The translations under genes were made by a program, and so were the position numbers. The notes beneath the pieces are model-generated. The model made no database searches and had not been told where the DNA came from. It worked only from the letters and a program-made list of their open reading frames with translations. 64,000 nt of DNA from Williamsia sp. (lineage in GTDB: Bacteria > Bacteroidota > Bacteroidia > Chitinophagales > Chitinophagaceae): assembly GCA_015069695.1 (NCBI GenBank), contig JADCRZ010000022.1:1-64000 (forward strand). The letters are read 5' to 3'. How positions within the stretch are numbered: the first letter of the stretch is position 1; every line of letters starts with the position of its first letter. Below, in pieces: positions 26,872 through 35,639 of the stretch.

Positions 26872-27333
26872 ATGTTCAATATTAGAGTGTATGGCATCCT
26901 GATCAACGAGAAAAAACAGGTGCTCGTAAGCGATGAATGGATCCGGGGAAGCTATTATACAAAATTCCCGGGCGGCGGACTGGAATTTGGTGAAGGCACC
27001 CGCGAATGCCTGAAGCGCGAGATCAGGGAAGAAATGAACTTGGAAGCCGAGATCGGCGATCATATTTATACAACGGATTATTTCCAGCTCTCGGCTTTCA
27101 ACCCCGCGCACCAGATTGTTTCTATTTACTACTATGTTCTTCCTTCCGAACCCATCACCTGCGCCCTGCGCGACAAGCCCTTTGATTTTGATGAAGACCA
27201 GCTCATCATTTATCAGCAGAAGAATGAAATTGAAACCTTCCGGTTCATCGACTGGGAGCATTTTTCGGAAGAGTCAGTTACATTGCCGATTGATAAAACC
27301 GTAGCAAAGATCATAAAAGAAGGAAAGGGATGA
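26872..27333 (+). CDS. Nudix hydrolase
   Basis: The 153-residue protein has a full Nudix box, GGGLEFGEGTRECLKREI followed by REEMNL (about residues 40-62), which binds magnesium and cleaves nucleoside diphosphates linked to another group. The substrate is not predictable; the C-terminal half with WEHFSEESVTLPIDKTV resembles the ADP-ribose or mutT-like groups. Its stop overlaps the next start by four bases (ATGA). Confidence 0.87.
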   Translation: MFNIRVYGILINEKKQVLVSDEWIRGSYYTKFPGGGLEFGEGTRECLKREIREEMNLEAEIGDHIYTTDYFQLSAFNPAHQIVSIYYYVLPSEPITCALRDKPFDFDEDQLIIYQQKNEIETFRFIDWEHFSEESVTLPIDKTVAKIIKEGKG

Positions 27334-27731
27334 TGCAACAACTGGCCCAGATCGCAATTGTGGTGAGAGACTACGATGAAGCCATTGCTTTTTACACACA
27401 AAAGCTTCAGTTTACCCTGTTGGAAGATACTGTATTGAGCGAAACAAAACGGTGGGTACGGGTCGCGCCCAAAGGATCAGCTGGCTGTGGCCTGCTGCTC
27501 GCGAAAGCAGCCAATGGGGAGCAGGAAAGCCGGATCGGGAACCAGACGGGCGGAAGGGTTTTTTTGTTCCTCCATACGGATAATTTCCAGCTCGATTTTC
27601 AACGGCTGGTTGAACAGCAAGTAAAAATTGTACGGCCTCCTTCGGTAGAACGATACGGAACAGTCGCCGTATTTGAAGATTTGTACGGCAATTTGTGGGA
27701 CCTGGTTGAGCCTGCCAGGTCTCCTGTGTAA
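27330..27731 (+). CDS. VOC (glyoxalase/bleomycin-resistance) family protein
   Basis: A 133-residue protein with the paired beta-alpha-beta3 pattern of the vicinal oxygen chelate fold: IAIVVRDYDEAIAFYTQKLQF at the start and FEDLYGNLWDLVEP at the end. Such proteins include metal-dependent lyases, dioxygenases and binding proteins; this one cannot be assigned further. Start and stop overlap suggests it is co-translated with the Nudix hydrolase. Confidence 0.85.
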   Translation: MMQQLAQIAIVVRDYDEAIAFYTQKLQFTLLEDTVLSETKRWVRVAPKGSAGCGLLLAKAANGEQESRIGNQTGGRVFLFLHTDNFQLDFQRLVEQQVKIVRPPSVERYGTVAVFEDLYGNLWDLVEPARSPV

Positions 27732-27793
27732 TGTCTGTTCCGTCGCCAATTAGCGCGTCTAACTGGTTGAAAATGCCCCTTTACAGAACAATA

Positions 27794-27825
27794 TTGCGGT
27801 TTTTAGCCGGATAACTTTACCTTTG
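27794..27825 (+). promoter_or_regulatory. candidate ahcY promoter
   Basis: TTG (27794-27796), 21 bases, then TACCTTTG (27818-27825), a full match to the -7 box. It lies 24 bases before the start codon. Confidence 0.6.
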
Positions 27826-27849
27826 CGGCTGAATAAAAAGAATCATTAC

Positions 27850-29178
27850 ATGTCTACGCTAACAAAATCAACCATCGACTTTAGCCTAAAGCATAAAGTA
27901 GCCGACATCAGCCTGGCTGATTGGGGCAGAAAAGAAATCAAACTGGCCGAGGCTGAAATGCCTGGTCTGATGTCTTTGCGCGAAGAATATGGCCCATCTC
28001 AACCACTCAAAGGTGCCCGCGTTGCAGGCTGCCTCCACATGACCATCCAAACAGCCGTTCTGATCGAAACACTTGTTTCGCTGGGTGCTGAGGTAAAATG
28101 GAGCTCCTGCAATATATTCTCTACGCAAGACCATGCCGCTGCTGCCATCGCCGCCGCCGGTATCGGCGTTTTTGCCTGGAAAGGCCAGTCGCTGGAAGAT
28201 GCTGACTGGTGTATCGAACAAACCCTGTTCTTTGGCGCTGCCGATCGTCCGCTGAACATGATCCTGGATGATGGCGGAGACCTTACCAATATGGTGTTCG
28301 ACAAATATCCCGAGCTGATCCAGCACGTGAGAGGCCTGTCGGAAGAAACCACCACCGGTGTTCACCGCCTGTACGAAAGAATGGCAAAAGGTACCCTCCC
28401 GGTTCCTGCTTTCAACGTGAACGACAGTGTAACCAAATCAAAGTTTGACAACAAATATGGCTGCCGCGAAAGCCTGGTGGATGCGATCCGCCGTGCTACC
28501 GACGTTATGCTGGCCGGTAAAGTAGCTGTAGTAGGTGGATATGGTGACGTAGGCAAGGGCTCTGCCGATTCGCTGAGAGGCGCCGGCGCCCGCGTGATCG
28601 TTACCGAAATCGATCCTATCTGCGCGCTGCAAGCCGCTATGGATGGTTTTGAAGTAAAGAAAATGGAAAACGCTGTAAAAGAAGCTGACATCGTTGTAAC
28701 CGCCAGCGGTTGCCGCGACCTGATCACAGAAAAGCATTTCCGTTCGATGAAAGACAAAGCGATCGTATGTAACATCGGTCACTTTGATATCGAAATCGAC
28801 ATGGCCTGGCTGAATGAAAACTACGGTCAAACAAAAGATACCATCAAACCGCAGGTTGACCTGTATAACATTGACGGAAAAGATGTGATCGTACTGGCTG
28901 AAGGCCGCCTGGTGAACCTGGGTTGCGCTACCGGTCATCCTTCTTTTGTAATGAGTAACTCTTTCACCAACCAAACCCTGGCACAGATTGAACTGTGGAC
29001 AAACCACAGCAAATACGAAAACAGGGTGTACGTCCTGCCAAAAGTCCTGGATGAAAAAGTAGCCCGCCTGCACCTTGCAAAGATCGGTGTGGAGCTGGAT
29101 GAACTGACCGCTGCCCAAAGCGAGTACCTGGGCATTTCAAGCGAAGGACCTTTCAAAACAGATATGTACCGTTACTAA
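27850..29178 (+). CDS. ahcY: adenosylhomocysteinase
   Basis: This 442-residue enzyme splits S-adenosylhomocysteine into adenosine and homocysteine, recycling the product of methylation. It shows the substrate domain ([29 protein letters not shown]) and the NAD-binding loop [16 protein letters not shown]. The C-terminal MYRY, whose lysine/tyrosine reaches into the neighbouring subunit's NAD site, ends the protein. A TTG nine codons upstream is also in frame, but the ATG at 27850 fits the family start and the promoter position. A bidirectional terminator follows. Confidence 0.96.
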   Translation: MSTLTKSTIDFSLKHKVADISLADWGRKEIKLAEAEMPGLMSLREEYGPSQPLKGARVAGCLHMTIQTAVLIETLVSLGAEVKWSSCNIFSTQDHAAAAIAAAGIGVFAWKGQSLEDADWCIEQTLFFGAADRPLNMILDDGGDLTNMVFDKYPELIQHVRGLSEETTTGVHRLYERMAKGTLPVPAFNVNDSVTKSKFDNKYGCRESLVDAIRRATDVMLAGKVAVVGGYGDVGKGSADSLRGAGARVIVTEIDPICALQAAMDGFEVKKMENAVKEADIVVTASGCRDLITEKHFRSMKDKAIVCNIGHFDIEIDMAWLNENYGQTKDTIKPQVDLYNIDGKDVIVLAEGRLVNLGCATGHPSFVMSNSFTNQTLAQIELWTNHSKYENRVYVLPKVLDEKVARLHLAKIGVELDELTAAQSEYLGISSEGPFKTDMYRY

Positions 29179-29210
29179 TTGAGCCGACGCACAATAATCA
29201 AATACAAAAA

Positions 29211-29242
29211 ATCCCGGTTGATTTACTTCAGCCGGGATTTTT
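29211..29242. terminator. bidirectional terminator between ahcY and the M28 peptidase gene
   Basis: An 11-bp stem (29211-29221 with 29228-29238, one G-U pair) with a 6-base loop. T runs on both sides serve the two converging genes. Confidence 0.88.
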
Positions 29243-29254
29243 TTATGGATGATT

Positions 29255-30757
29255 TTACCTGGAGAGATTCACGGAAGAAGGATTGTCAAGTGCCGGCCGT
29301 TGGGCGGTTTCAGAAACGCTCCAGCCGGTTGCGTACATCCAGCGGCTCATGCGGGTAAGCTTGGCAATATCGATCCGCTGTGCCTCGTCTCTGGGCGTAT
29401 GATAATCCGGATGAAGAAGCGTTGTAAAGAAAATGGCCGGTATGCCTACACGGGCGTAAGAAAGGTGATCGCTTCTGAAATACCAGCCTTCAGGATGTTT
29501 GGGATCATCCCAGCTGGTATCTACTGTCTTGAATTTTGAAACATCCTTATTGGCTTGCATGGCCATGTTTACCAGTGTGGCTGAATTGCGGTGGGGCGGC
29601 ACAGCACCCAACAGCGCAGCAGAGTCGGGAGAATTGCGGCCCATCATGTCGCCGTTCAACACAGCTACAATCGATTCTTTCCTGACTGTAGGATGTTCTG
29701 CGTACCAGCGGGAACCCAGCAGGCCTCTTTCTTCTGCCCCATGCCACACAAACAAGGCAGCCCGCTTGCCTGGTTTGGCGACCCATGCCCGGGCAATCGC
29801 CAGCATGGCCACACTTACGGTTGCGTTGTCGTCTGCCCCATTCCAGATCGAATCACCGGCTACTGGCAGGCCAACGCCGTCATGATCATGATGTCCGCTG
29901 AACAAGACCCACTCTTTGCCCAGTACCGGATCGCTGCCTTTTGCTGCTGCCACCACGTTTACGGACGGGTATAAAAAGCTTTCTGATCTAAGAGTGAGCG
30001 TCAAGGTAGCTGCAGACTGACGCAAACCGGCGGCCAGAGAAGAACGGAGAAATAAAACCGGAGCAGGATTTCTGGCCTGTTGTGCGCCGGAATTGCCAGT
30101 CTCTAACTGGTATGATCCTTCCTGGTAGTTGTGCCCGATAAAGCTCAGTTCTGTTTCTGCTACAGAGTCGGCTACCAGTACAACACAGGAAGCGCCGTGT
30201 GCTCTCAGGGAATTGGCCTGTTGACGCACGGCTGCTGCAGTGTACCGGTAACCCCAGAGGCTTACGCCGGGTGCAGGCAACTGAACAGGCGGTCTTAGCA
30301 TAATGGCGACCGCTTTGCCCTGCAGGTTACGGGATGTGTCTGCCAACGATTCCAGCCACTCTACGGGCAGCGTAAGCTGGCTGTCTATTGGGGTAGTTAC
30401 CCATATATCTTTATTCAGGAGAAGTTGTTTGCCGTTCAGGGCAATGCTGCTGGAAGGAGCTACCCGCGTGCGGCGGATAGAAAAGAACTGGAAATAAGTA
30501 CCATCATCACCGGCCGGCTGCAAGCCGGCTTTGCGCGCCTGCTCGGCCACCCAGGCGCCTGCCCGCAGTTCATCCAGTGTGCCGGCTCTTCTTCCGCGCA
30601 TGTTATCAGCTGCCATGGCAAATAAGTCTTGCCGGATATCGCTTTCACGGATAGAAGACAGGGCGGGAGGCATGGCTGCCGGTGTGCCGGGATGCCTTTT
30701 AAAAGCAAAGAAAGAAAGCAGGGAAACAAATAAAAGCGTGATGGTGATTCTCGTCAT
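29255..30757 (-). CDS. M28 family metallopeptidase
   Basis: A 500-residue exported protein with an N-terminal hydrophobic signal. The zinc ligands of the M28 (aminopeptidase) fold are all visible in order: His in GHHDHDG, Asp in GADDNATV, the Glu-Glu pair in HGAEERGLLGS, Asp in LNGDMMGRN, and the last His in DYHTPRDE. A PA-like insert sits between the signal and the catalytic part (about residues 100-250). It probably trims peptides in the periplasm or outside the cell. The gene converges with ahcY and is followed at its 5' side by a GlcG/HbpS-type gene on the same strand, 38 bases away. Confidence 0.9.
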   Translation of the reverse strand: MTRITITLLFVSLLSFFAFKRHPGTPAAMPPALSSIRESDIRQDLFAMAADNMRGRRAGTLDELRAGAWVAEQARKAGLQPAGDDGTYFQFFSIRRTRVAPSSSIALNGKQLLLNKDIWVTTPIDSQLTLPVEWLESLADTSRNLQGKAVAIMLRPPVQLPAPGVSLWGYRYTAAAVRQQANSLRAHGASCVVLVADSVAETELSFIGHNYQEGSYQLETGNSGAQQARNPAPVLFLRSSLAAGLRQSAATLTLTLRSESFLYPSVNVVAAAKGSDPVLGKEWVLFSGHHDHDGVGLPVAGDSIWNGADDNATVSVAMLAIARAWVAKPGKRAALFVWHGAEERGLLGSRWYAEHPTVRKESIVAVLNGDMMGRNSPDSAALLGAVPPHRNSATLVNMAMQANKDVSKFKTVDTSWDDPKHPEGWYFRSDHLSYARVGIPAIFFTTLLHPDYHTPRDEAQRIDIAKLTRMSRWMYATGWSVSETAQRPALDNPSSVNLSR

Positions 30758-30795
30758 GGATCAATAGTTTCTTCAACGAATGGTAATACCGGATA

Positions 30796-31209
30796 TCAGG
30801 GCTGTATGCTGGAATCCAGGCTGTTTGCGCCGGCTGTAGCTACTGCATGGTCGTCTTCCACCGTGCTGCCTGAAACGCCGATGGCACCAATGATGCCTTC
30901 TCCGTTTCTAATCAGAACGCCACCGGGAAAGGAGATCAGTCCGCCATTGGAATGTTCAATGTTGTACAGGGGACCACCCGGTTGGGAAAGCTTGCCGATC
31001 TCACCTGTATTCATGTCGAAGAAACGGGCGGTTTTTGCTTTCTTGATAGAGATGTCGAGCGAGCCTAACCAGGCGTCATCCATCCGGGCAAACGCAACCA
31101 GGTTGGCACCGGCATCTACCACGGCAATATTCATTTTTACGTTCATGTCTTCGGCTTTTTCAATGGCAGCTGCCACAACAGCCTGTGCTTGTATGAGTGT
31201 AATGTTCAT
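30796..31209 (-). CDS. GlcG/HbpS-type heme-binding family protein
   Basis: The 137-residue protein has the GlcG/HbpS pattern: the start [19 protein letters not shown], the middle [18 protein letters not shown], the FPGGVLI loop and the end [17 protein letters not shown]. Some members bind heme or corrinoids; others are of unknown function, so heme binding is only suggested. It has no signal peptide. A promoter-like TACTTTTG is found 17 bases upstream on the minus strand (31233-31226), and the gene may share its message with the M28 peptidase. Confidence 0.83.
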   Translation of the reverse strand: MNITLIQAQAVVAAAIEKAEDMNVKMNIAVVDAGANLVAFARMDDAWLGSLDISIKKAKTARFFDMNTGEIGKLSQPGGPLYNIEHSNGGLISFPGGVLIRNGEGIIGAIGVSGSTVEDDHAVATAGANSLDSSIQP

Positions 31210-31464
31210 GGGGAATGTTTGGTTTCAAAAGTAGCGCATTTACAAGTATTTATGGACAGCAGAAGAAGATGTTTCTATTTTGCCGGCCGGCCTTTCACAG
31301 GCAGTGGGGAAAAGCAGGAACCGGATTGGGCAGCCTGTAACAAATCAGGGTTTTGGTTGTTAATAAAAGGAGTAATGATGTTGATAAAAATTAGAATTTG
31401 TTCACCGGGAATCTCCGCCTAATTTTTATAACTTCATACACAGCCACGCTTTTTAGCGCAGGGT

Positions 31465-32517
31465 ATGACTAACAGAAGAAACATACCGGCCCGAACGATA
31501 AAATATGTTCAGAATGCATTAAAACAGAAAGAATTGACAGAAACAATCATCAACCTGGAAACCGTTAATCCTATTGAATTCTTTGGCGTAAACAACGGTA
31601 AGCTAGACATTCTCCGGAAAAAATTCCCCCTGCTAAAAATCCTTTCCCGCGGTACACAATTGAAATTGAGCGGCGCCCCCGAGCAGGTAGAATCGGCCAA
31701 AGAAAAAATTGACCTGGTGGTTCAGTACCTGGAGCGGAACGGCCACCTGAGCGAAACGTATCTTGAGCAGATCCTGGGCGGCGGAGACGACACGGAAACA
31801 GTAGACCATTTTGTAGAGCGGCATCCCAATGAAGTGCTGGTGTTTGGCCCCAATGGCAAAACCGTTCGGGCACGTACCCAGAACCAGAAAAAAATGGTTG
31901 GCGGCACAGAAAAAAACGACATCGTATTTGCGATTGGTCCGGCCGGTACCGGTAAAACCTATACCGCTGTTGCCCTGGCCGTACGGGCCCTGAAGAACAA
32001 GGTGGTAAAAAAGATCATTCTTACCCGCCCGGCTGTAGAAGCAGGCGAAAACCTGGGTTTCTTACCTGGCGACTTAAAAGAAAAGATCGATCCTTACCTG
32101 CGTCCGCTTTATGATGCCCTGGATGACATGATCCCGGCCGATAAGCTGGGGTACTACATGAGCACCCGCACCATCGAGATCGCTCCGCTGGCTTATATGC
32201 GTGGCCGTACGCTCGACAACGCATTCATCATCCTGGATGAGGCCCAGAATGCCACTGACCTGCAGATAAAGATGTTCCTGACCCGTATTGGCGCCAATGC
32301 AAAAGCCATTATCACCGGTGACCTCACGCAGGTGGACCTGCCCAAAAATCAGCGAAGCGGCCTCGAGAAAGCTGTCCGCATCCTGAAAGGGGTAGAAGGC
32401 ATTGCACACATTGAGCTGGATGAAGAAGACGTAGTCCGTCACCGCCTCGTGAAAGCCATCATCCGGGCATACGACCGCGAAAAGCAAAGAGAAATGCAGC
32501 CGCACGAACAACATTGA
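31465..32517 (+). CDS. PhoH-like ATPase
   Basis: A 350-residue cytoplasmic P-loop protein. After an N-terminal nucleic-acid-binding-like part (about 1-125, with LKLSGAPEQVESAKEKI similar to a KH domain), it has Walker A GPAGTGKT (about 154-161), TRPAVEAGENLGFLPGDL, and Walker B IILDEAQNAT. This is the PhoH family, thought to act in RNA metabolism; in some bacteria its partner is YbeY, which is not next to it here. The C-terminal tail is charged. Confidence 0.93.
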   Translation: MTNRRNIPARTIKYVQNALKQKELTETIINLETVNPIEFFGVNNGKLDILRKKFPLLKILSRGTQLKLSGAPEQVESAKEKIDLVVQYLERNGHLSETYLEQILGGGDDTETVDHFVERHPNEVLVFGPNGKTVRARTQNQKKMVGGTEKNDIVFAIGPAGTGKTYTAVALAVRALKNKVVKKIILTRPAVEAGENLGFLPGDLKEKIDPYLRPLYDALDDMIPADKLGYYMSTRTIEIAPLAYMRGRTLDNAFIILDEAQNATDLQIKMFLTRIGANAKAIITGDLTQVDLPKNQRSGLEKAVRILKGVEGIAHIELDEEDVVRHRLVKAIIRAYDREKQREMQPHEQH

Positions 32518-32561
32518 TGCAGCACTCTATTCCTACGCCAGCAATCAAATTTATTCCTATT

Positions 32562-32599
32562 TTGTGCACACAACCTGTATCAGTAGGTTGTGTGCACAA
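32562..32599 (+). promoter_or_regulatory. perfect hairpin abutting a start codon
   Basis: A 15-bp stem without mismatch (32562-32576 with 32585-32599) and an 8-base loop. It ends two bases before the ATG of the lipoprotein gene at 32602 and begins 45 bases after the phoH stop. It could be an operator, an RNA switch that hides the start site, or the phoH terminator, though it lacks a T tail. Confidence 0.8.
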
Positions 32600-32601
32600 C
32601 T

Positions 32602-32997
32602 ATGAAACAATTGGTTTTACTTTTCCTGGCAGCAGCAGTAGCCTGCAACAGCGAGGCCGGCTACGAAAAAGCCGAAGATGCGCAGGACGCAGGGCGGGAA
32701 TTTATCCGCGCTTCGCTGGACGGCAATTACAAGAAAGCTTCCTTTTATTTGTTGAAAGATTCAACAGGTACCAACCTGCGCTTGCTCGACAGGTGGAAAG
32801 AAGGCTATAACCACTACACAGAAGAACAAAAAGTAAGCTTCAAAGACGCGGTGATCAGGCCTGTCCGCATTACCAACCTCAACGACTCGTCTGTTGTGTA
32901 CACCTACACAAACTCTTTTGAGCCAAAAGACACCACTTCTATCAAAATCGTGCGCTGGCAGGGCGACTGGCTGGTTGATCTGAAAGATATTCACTAA
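32602..32997 (+). CDS. small lipoprotein, function unknown
   Basis: A 131-residue protein whose signal ends at a lipidation cysteine (LFLAAAVACNSE). The mature part, with DAGREFIRASLDGNYKKASFYLLKD and VVYTYTNSFEPKDTTSIKIVRWQGDWLVDLKD, resembles DUF4878/NTF2-like lipoproteins, which have a helix-plus-sheet cone fold. I chose the ATG at 32602; the GTG four codons earlier lies in the hairpin. The crcB gene follows 26 bases later. Confidence 0.65.
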   Translation: MKQLVLLFLAAAVACNSEAGYEKAEDAQDAGREFIRASLDGNYKKASFYLLKDSTGTNLRLLDRWKEGYNHYTEEQKVSFKDAVIRPVRITNLNDSSVVYTYTNSFEPKDTTSIKIVRWQGDWLVDLKDIH

Positions 32998-33023
32998 CCT
33001 GTAAAAAGAACTGGTTGTTCTCC

Positions 33024-33398
33024 ATGAAAGCAGTGTTAATGGTAGCGGCAGGGAGCGCGCTGGGCGGTGTGGCCCGTTACGGTTTGCAGATGCTGGTGTA
33101 CAAGCTTTACCCCGGGCCTTTTCCGCTCGGAACTTTTCTGGTAAACCTGATCGGCTGTTTTCTGATCGGTTGGTTTTTTTCGCTGGCGGAGAGAGCGGGA
33201 GCCATCAACCAGGAAACCAAGCTTTTTCTGATCACCGGATTTTGCGGTGGCTTTACTACTTTCTCCACGTATTCGGTGGATGCACTCTCCCTGCTGCGGG
33301 CCGGCAGAACTGGTTACTTCTTTCTCTATGTAACCGGGAGTGTGGCCCTGGGCATGTTGATGACCTACTTGGGCATGCAGGTAATAAAACCAGCGTGA
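33024..33398 (+). CDS. crcB: fluoride ion channel CrcB/Fluc
   Basis: A 124-residue membrane protein with four hydrophobic spans. The conserved GGVARYG, GTFLVNLIGCFLIG and GFCGGFTTFSTYS motifs of Fluc channels are all present; the phenylalanines and threonines of the last one line the pore. It exports fluoride as a dimer. No fluoride riboswitch was recognised upstream. I chose the ATG at 33024 over a TTG three codons before it. Confidence 0.93.
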   Translation: MKAVLMVAAGSALGGVARYGLQMLVYKLYPGPFPLGTFLVNLIGCFLIGWFFSLAERAGAINQETKLFLITGFCGGFTTFSTYSVDALSLLRAGRTGYFFLYVTGSVALGMLMTYLGMQVIKPA

Positions 33399-33471
33399 AA
33401 ATCGTTCTCTCCAAATCCTGTCCTGCACAGGAGGAAACATAAATATTACCCAATTTTCACAAAATCCATTG

Positions 33472-33479
33472 TACGTTTG
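33472..33479 (+). promoter_or_regulatory. candidate ppa promoter box
   Basis: TACGTTTG matches the -7 box and lies 22 bases before the ppa start codon. No clear -33 element at the right distance. Confidence 0.4.
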
Positions 33480-33501
33480 TACATAACTAAATGCATTGAA
33501 T

Positions 33502-34053
33502 ATGTATACTGTGTCGCATCCGTGGCATGGAGTACCGGTTGGTGAAGGTGCTCCGAGAAATGTAAATGCCATTATTGAGATTCCGCAAGGCTCGCGTTGT
33601 AAATATGAGATCGACAAAGAAAGCGGTTTGCTCAAGCTTGATCGGGTTATCTATTCCGCGTTCTATTACCCTTGCAACTACGGCTTTATACCCCAGACAT
33701 ATGGCGATGACAAAGATCCCCTGGACATCCTGGTGCTTACGTCTATCCCCGTGCAGGCTTTGTGCCTGGTACAAGCAAAAGTGGTGGGTGTGATGCAGAT
33801 GATTGACAGTGGCGATGCCGATGACAAGATCATTGCCGTAGCTGCCAACGACCCCAGCGTAAACCATTACAACAACATTGAAGAGCTCCCGAAACATTTC
33901 TTTGACGAATTGCGCCACTTTTTTGAAGAGTATAAAAAGCTGGAGAACAAAACCGTAAAAGTGGAAGATGTAGCCGACAAAACCGTAGCCCTCAAGATCA
34001 TTCAGGATGCAATGGAATCCTACAAAGAACATTTTAAAACACAGGAAGCATGA
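33502..34053 (+). CDS. ppa: inorganic pyrophosphatase (family I)
   Basis: The 183-residue enzyme hydrolyses pyrophosphate and so drives biosynthetic reactions. The key sites are visible: ARG/LYS-rich [37 protein letters not shown] (metal-binding aspartates) and [12 protein letters not shown]. The ATG at 33502 matches the family start; a TTG two codons earlier is ignored. The stop overlaps the start of a TSUP-type transporter gene by four bases. Confidence 0.95.
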   Translation: MYTVSHPWHGVPVGEGAPRNVNAIIEIPQGSRCKYEIDKESGLLKLDRVIYSAFYYPCNYGFIPQTYGDDKDPLDILVLTSIPVQALCLVQAKVVGVMQMIDSGDADDKIIAVAANDPSVNHYNNIEELPKHFFDELRHFFEEYKKLENKTVKVEDVADKTVALKIIQDAMESYKEHFKTQEA

Positions 34054-34424
34054 GCACCTACACCATCATACTGCTGCTGATCATAGGATTGGCTGCCGGC
34101 ATGTTAAGCGGTTTGGTAGGTGTAGGAGGCGGTATCATCATTGTACCTGCTCTGATGTATTTTTTAAAATTTGATCAGCACCAGGCCCAGGGCACTTCCC
34201 TTGGGCTGCTGCTGATGCCGGTAGGCATACTGGCTGTCATGAATTATTATAAAAAAGGCTACCTCGATATAAAAGTGGTAGCCATTATGTGTATTGCATT
34301 TGTAATCGGGGCTTTTCTGGGCAGCAAAGTGTCGCTGTCCATCTCGCAGGAAAAGCTAAAAAAGGTTTTTGGTATCCTATTGCTTTTTGTAGCCATCAAA
34401 ATGTTGTTTCTCGATAAGAAGTAA
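34050..34424 (+). CDS. half-size TauE/SafE (TSUP) transporter
   Basis: A 124-residue membrane protein with one TauE/SafE repeat, with [23 protein letters not shown] at the start and [14 protein letters not shown] at the end. Usual TSUP proteins have two repeats (about 250 residues), so a dimer is likely. Family members carry sulfite, sulfoacetate or other small anions; the substrate here is unknown. Its ATGA overlap with ppa suggests coupled translation. Confidence 0.85.
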   Translation: MSTYTIILLLIIGLAAGMLSGLVGVGGGIIIVPALMYFLKFDQHQAQGTSLGLLLMPVGILAVMNYYKKGYLDIKVVAIMCIAFVIGAFLGSKVSLSISQEKLKKVFGILLLFVAIKMLFLDKK

Positions 34425-34594
34425 GCCCCTCTGCGGCCCCTTCCCCGCAGCACGCCCGCTCCCTGATTTTTATTTTATACCCTCAACATCCCGTATATGG
34501 AAATCTCCGTTTCTGCATCTTAGTAGGGAAGATCGATTTTATTAGTACCGCAACGCTGAAAGATTGCTGTACTTCTATCGGATGCAGCCTGCAA

Positions 34595-35212
34595 ATGGAT
34601 GAAAAATTTATAACTACCGCAAGATTGTGTAAGCCCGTGCGAACAGAGAAATATTCCTTTACGGACGCTGAATTGCTGAATAACTTTTATCAGGAACACG
34701 ACAACAAGTGGCTTGGTTTGCTGCTGGAGCGGTACACCCTGCTGTTGCTCGGCGTATGCATGAAGTACCTTAAAAATGAAGAAGAAGCCAAAGACAGTGT
34801 TCAGCAGATATTCCTGAAAGCCATTACAGAACTGCATAAATACCGGGTAGAATATTTTAAAAGCTGGATCTACATGGTTGCGAAAAATCATTGTTTGATG
34901 AAGCTGCGCGACCGCAAGGGTAAGATAACCGCCGACTTGAGTGAAAACGCAGCCAATGTTGCGCCGGAGAGCCAGCAGGATGAAAAGCTGCAGTTGCTTG
35001 AAAAAGAAAAGCGGCTCGAGTTGATGGGGTCAGCTCTGCAGGAATTGGGAAATGAACAAAAACGTTGTGTAACTTTATTCTATCTGGAAAAGCAATCATA
35101 CCAGGAAATAGCGCAAAATACAGGGTACTCTATTTTAAAAGTAAAAAGCTATATACAAAACGGCAAAAGAAACCTGCGGATAATGCTGGATAAAAAATTA
35201 GGAAGGATATAG
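34595..35212 (+). CDS. ECF-type sigma factor
   Basis: The 205-residue protein has sigma region 2 (GLLLERYTLLLLGVCMKYLKNEEEAKDSVQQIFLKA, about 47-82; FKSWIYMVAKN) and region 4 (LGNEQKRCVTLFYLEKQSYQEIAQNTGYSILKVKSYIQNG, about 150-190). It directs RNA polymerase to specific promoters. The next gene, 31 bases downstream, encodes a small one-span membrane protein that is probably its anti-sigma partner. The start at 34595 leaves an unusual 20-residue N-terminal lead; a later start at residue 22 cannot be excluded. Confidence 0.87.
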   Translation: MDEKFITTARLCKPVRTEKYSFTDAELLNNFYQEHDNKWLGLLLERYTLLLLGVCMKYLKNEEEAKDSVQQIFLKAITELHKYRVEYFKSWIYMVAKNHCLMKLRDRKGKITADLSENAANVAPESQQDEKLQLLEKEKRLELMGSALQELGNEQKRCVTLFYLEKQSYQEIAQNTGYSILKVKSYIQNGKRNLRIMLDKKLGRI

Positions 35213-35243
35213 CCTTTCTTCCATTGAACAAGGATGACCACAC

Positions 35244-35612
35244 ATGAACCACGATTTATTAAAAATATTGTCCGATAGCAACAAGGAAATAGACAATCAG
35301 AAACTGATGGACTATCTCTCCGGGCATCTTTCCGGCAATGAGGCGCATGAGGTAGAAAGCTGGATGGCTGAAAGCGACCTGGTCAATGATGCCGTAGAAG
35401 GCTTGCAACAGGTAAAAGGCGGGAAAGACCTGGAAGTGCTTGTAGAGCAGCTCAATGGTGACTTGCGCAAAAAGCTTCAGCAAAAAAAGAACGGCAGAAA
35501 CAAGCGGCAACTAAAAGAATATCCCTGGGTTTATCTCGCCCTTGTACTTATCCTGGCACTGATTGTAATAGCCTGGTTTGTTGTGCACCGGCTGAACCAC
35601 CCGCTCAAATAA
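35244..35612 (+). CDS. putative anti-sigma factor, single membrane span
   Basis: A 122-residue protein with an N-terminal part DNQKLMDYLSGHLSGNEAHEVESWMAES, like the zinc-free anti-sigma domains of Bacteroidota (short helices with a YLxGxLs-EA-EVE pattern). A long charged region and one membrane span near the C-terminus (about 95-114) follow, with only a few residues outside. It has no FecR-type periplasmic domain. The position right after an ECF gene supports the role; the signal it senses is unknown. Confidence 0.7.
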   Translation: MNHDLLKILSDSNKEIDNQKLMDYLSGHLSGNEAHEVESWMAESDLVNDAVEGLQQVKGGKDLEVLVEQLNGDLRKKLQQKKNGRNKRQLKEYPWVYLALVLILALIVIAWFVVHRLNHPLK

Positions 35613-35639
35613 ACACACCCTCAATACCGGCTTGCTGTT

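Noticed and set aside
33015-33023. Upstream TTG start for crcB
   Set aside because: The ATG three codons later matches the family start and is the stronger codon.
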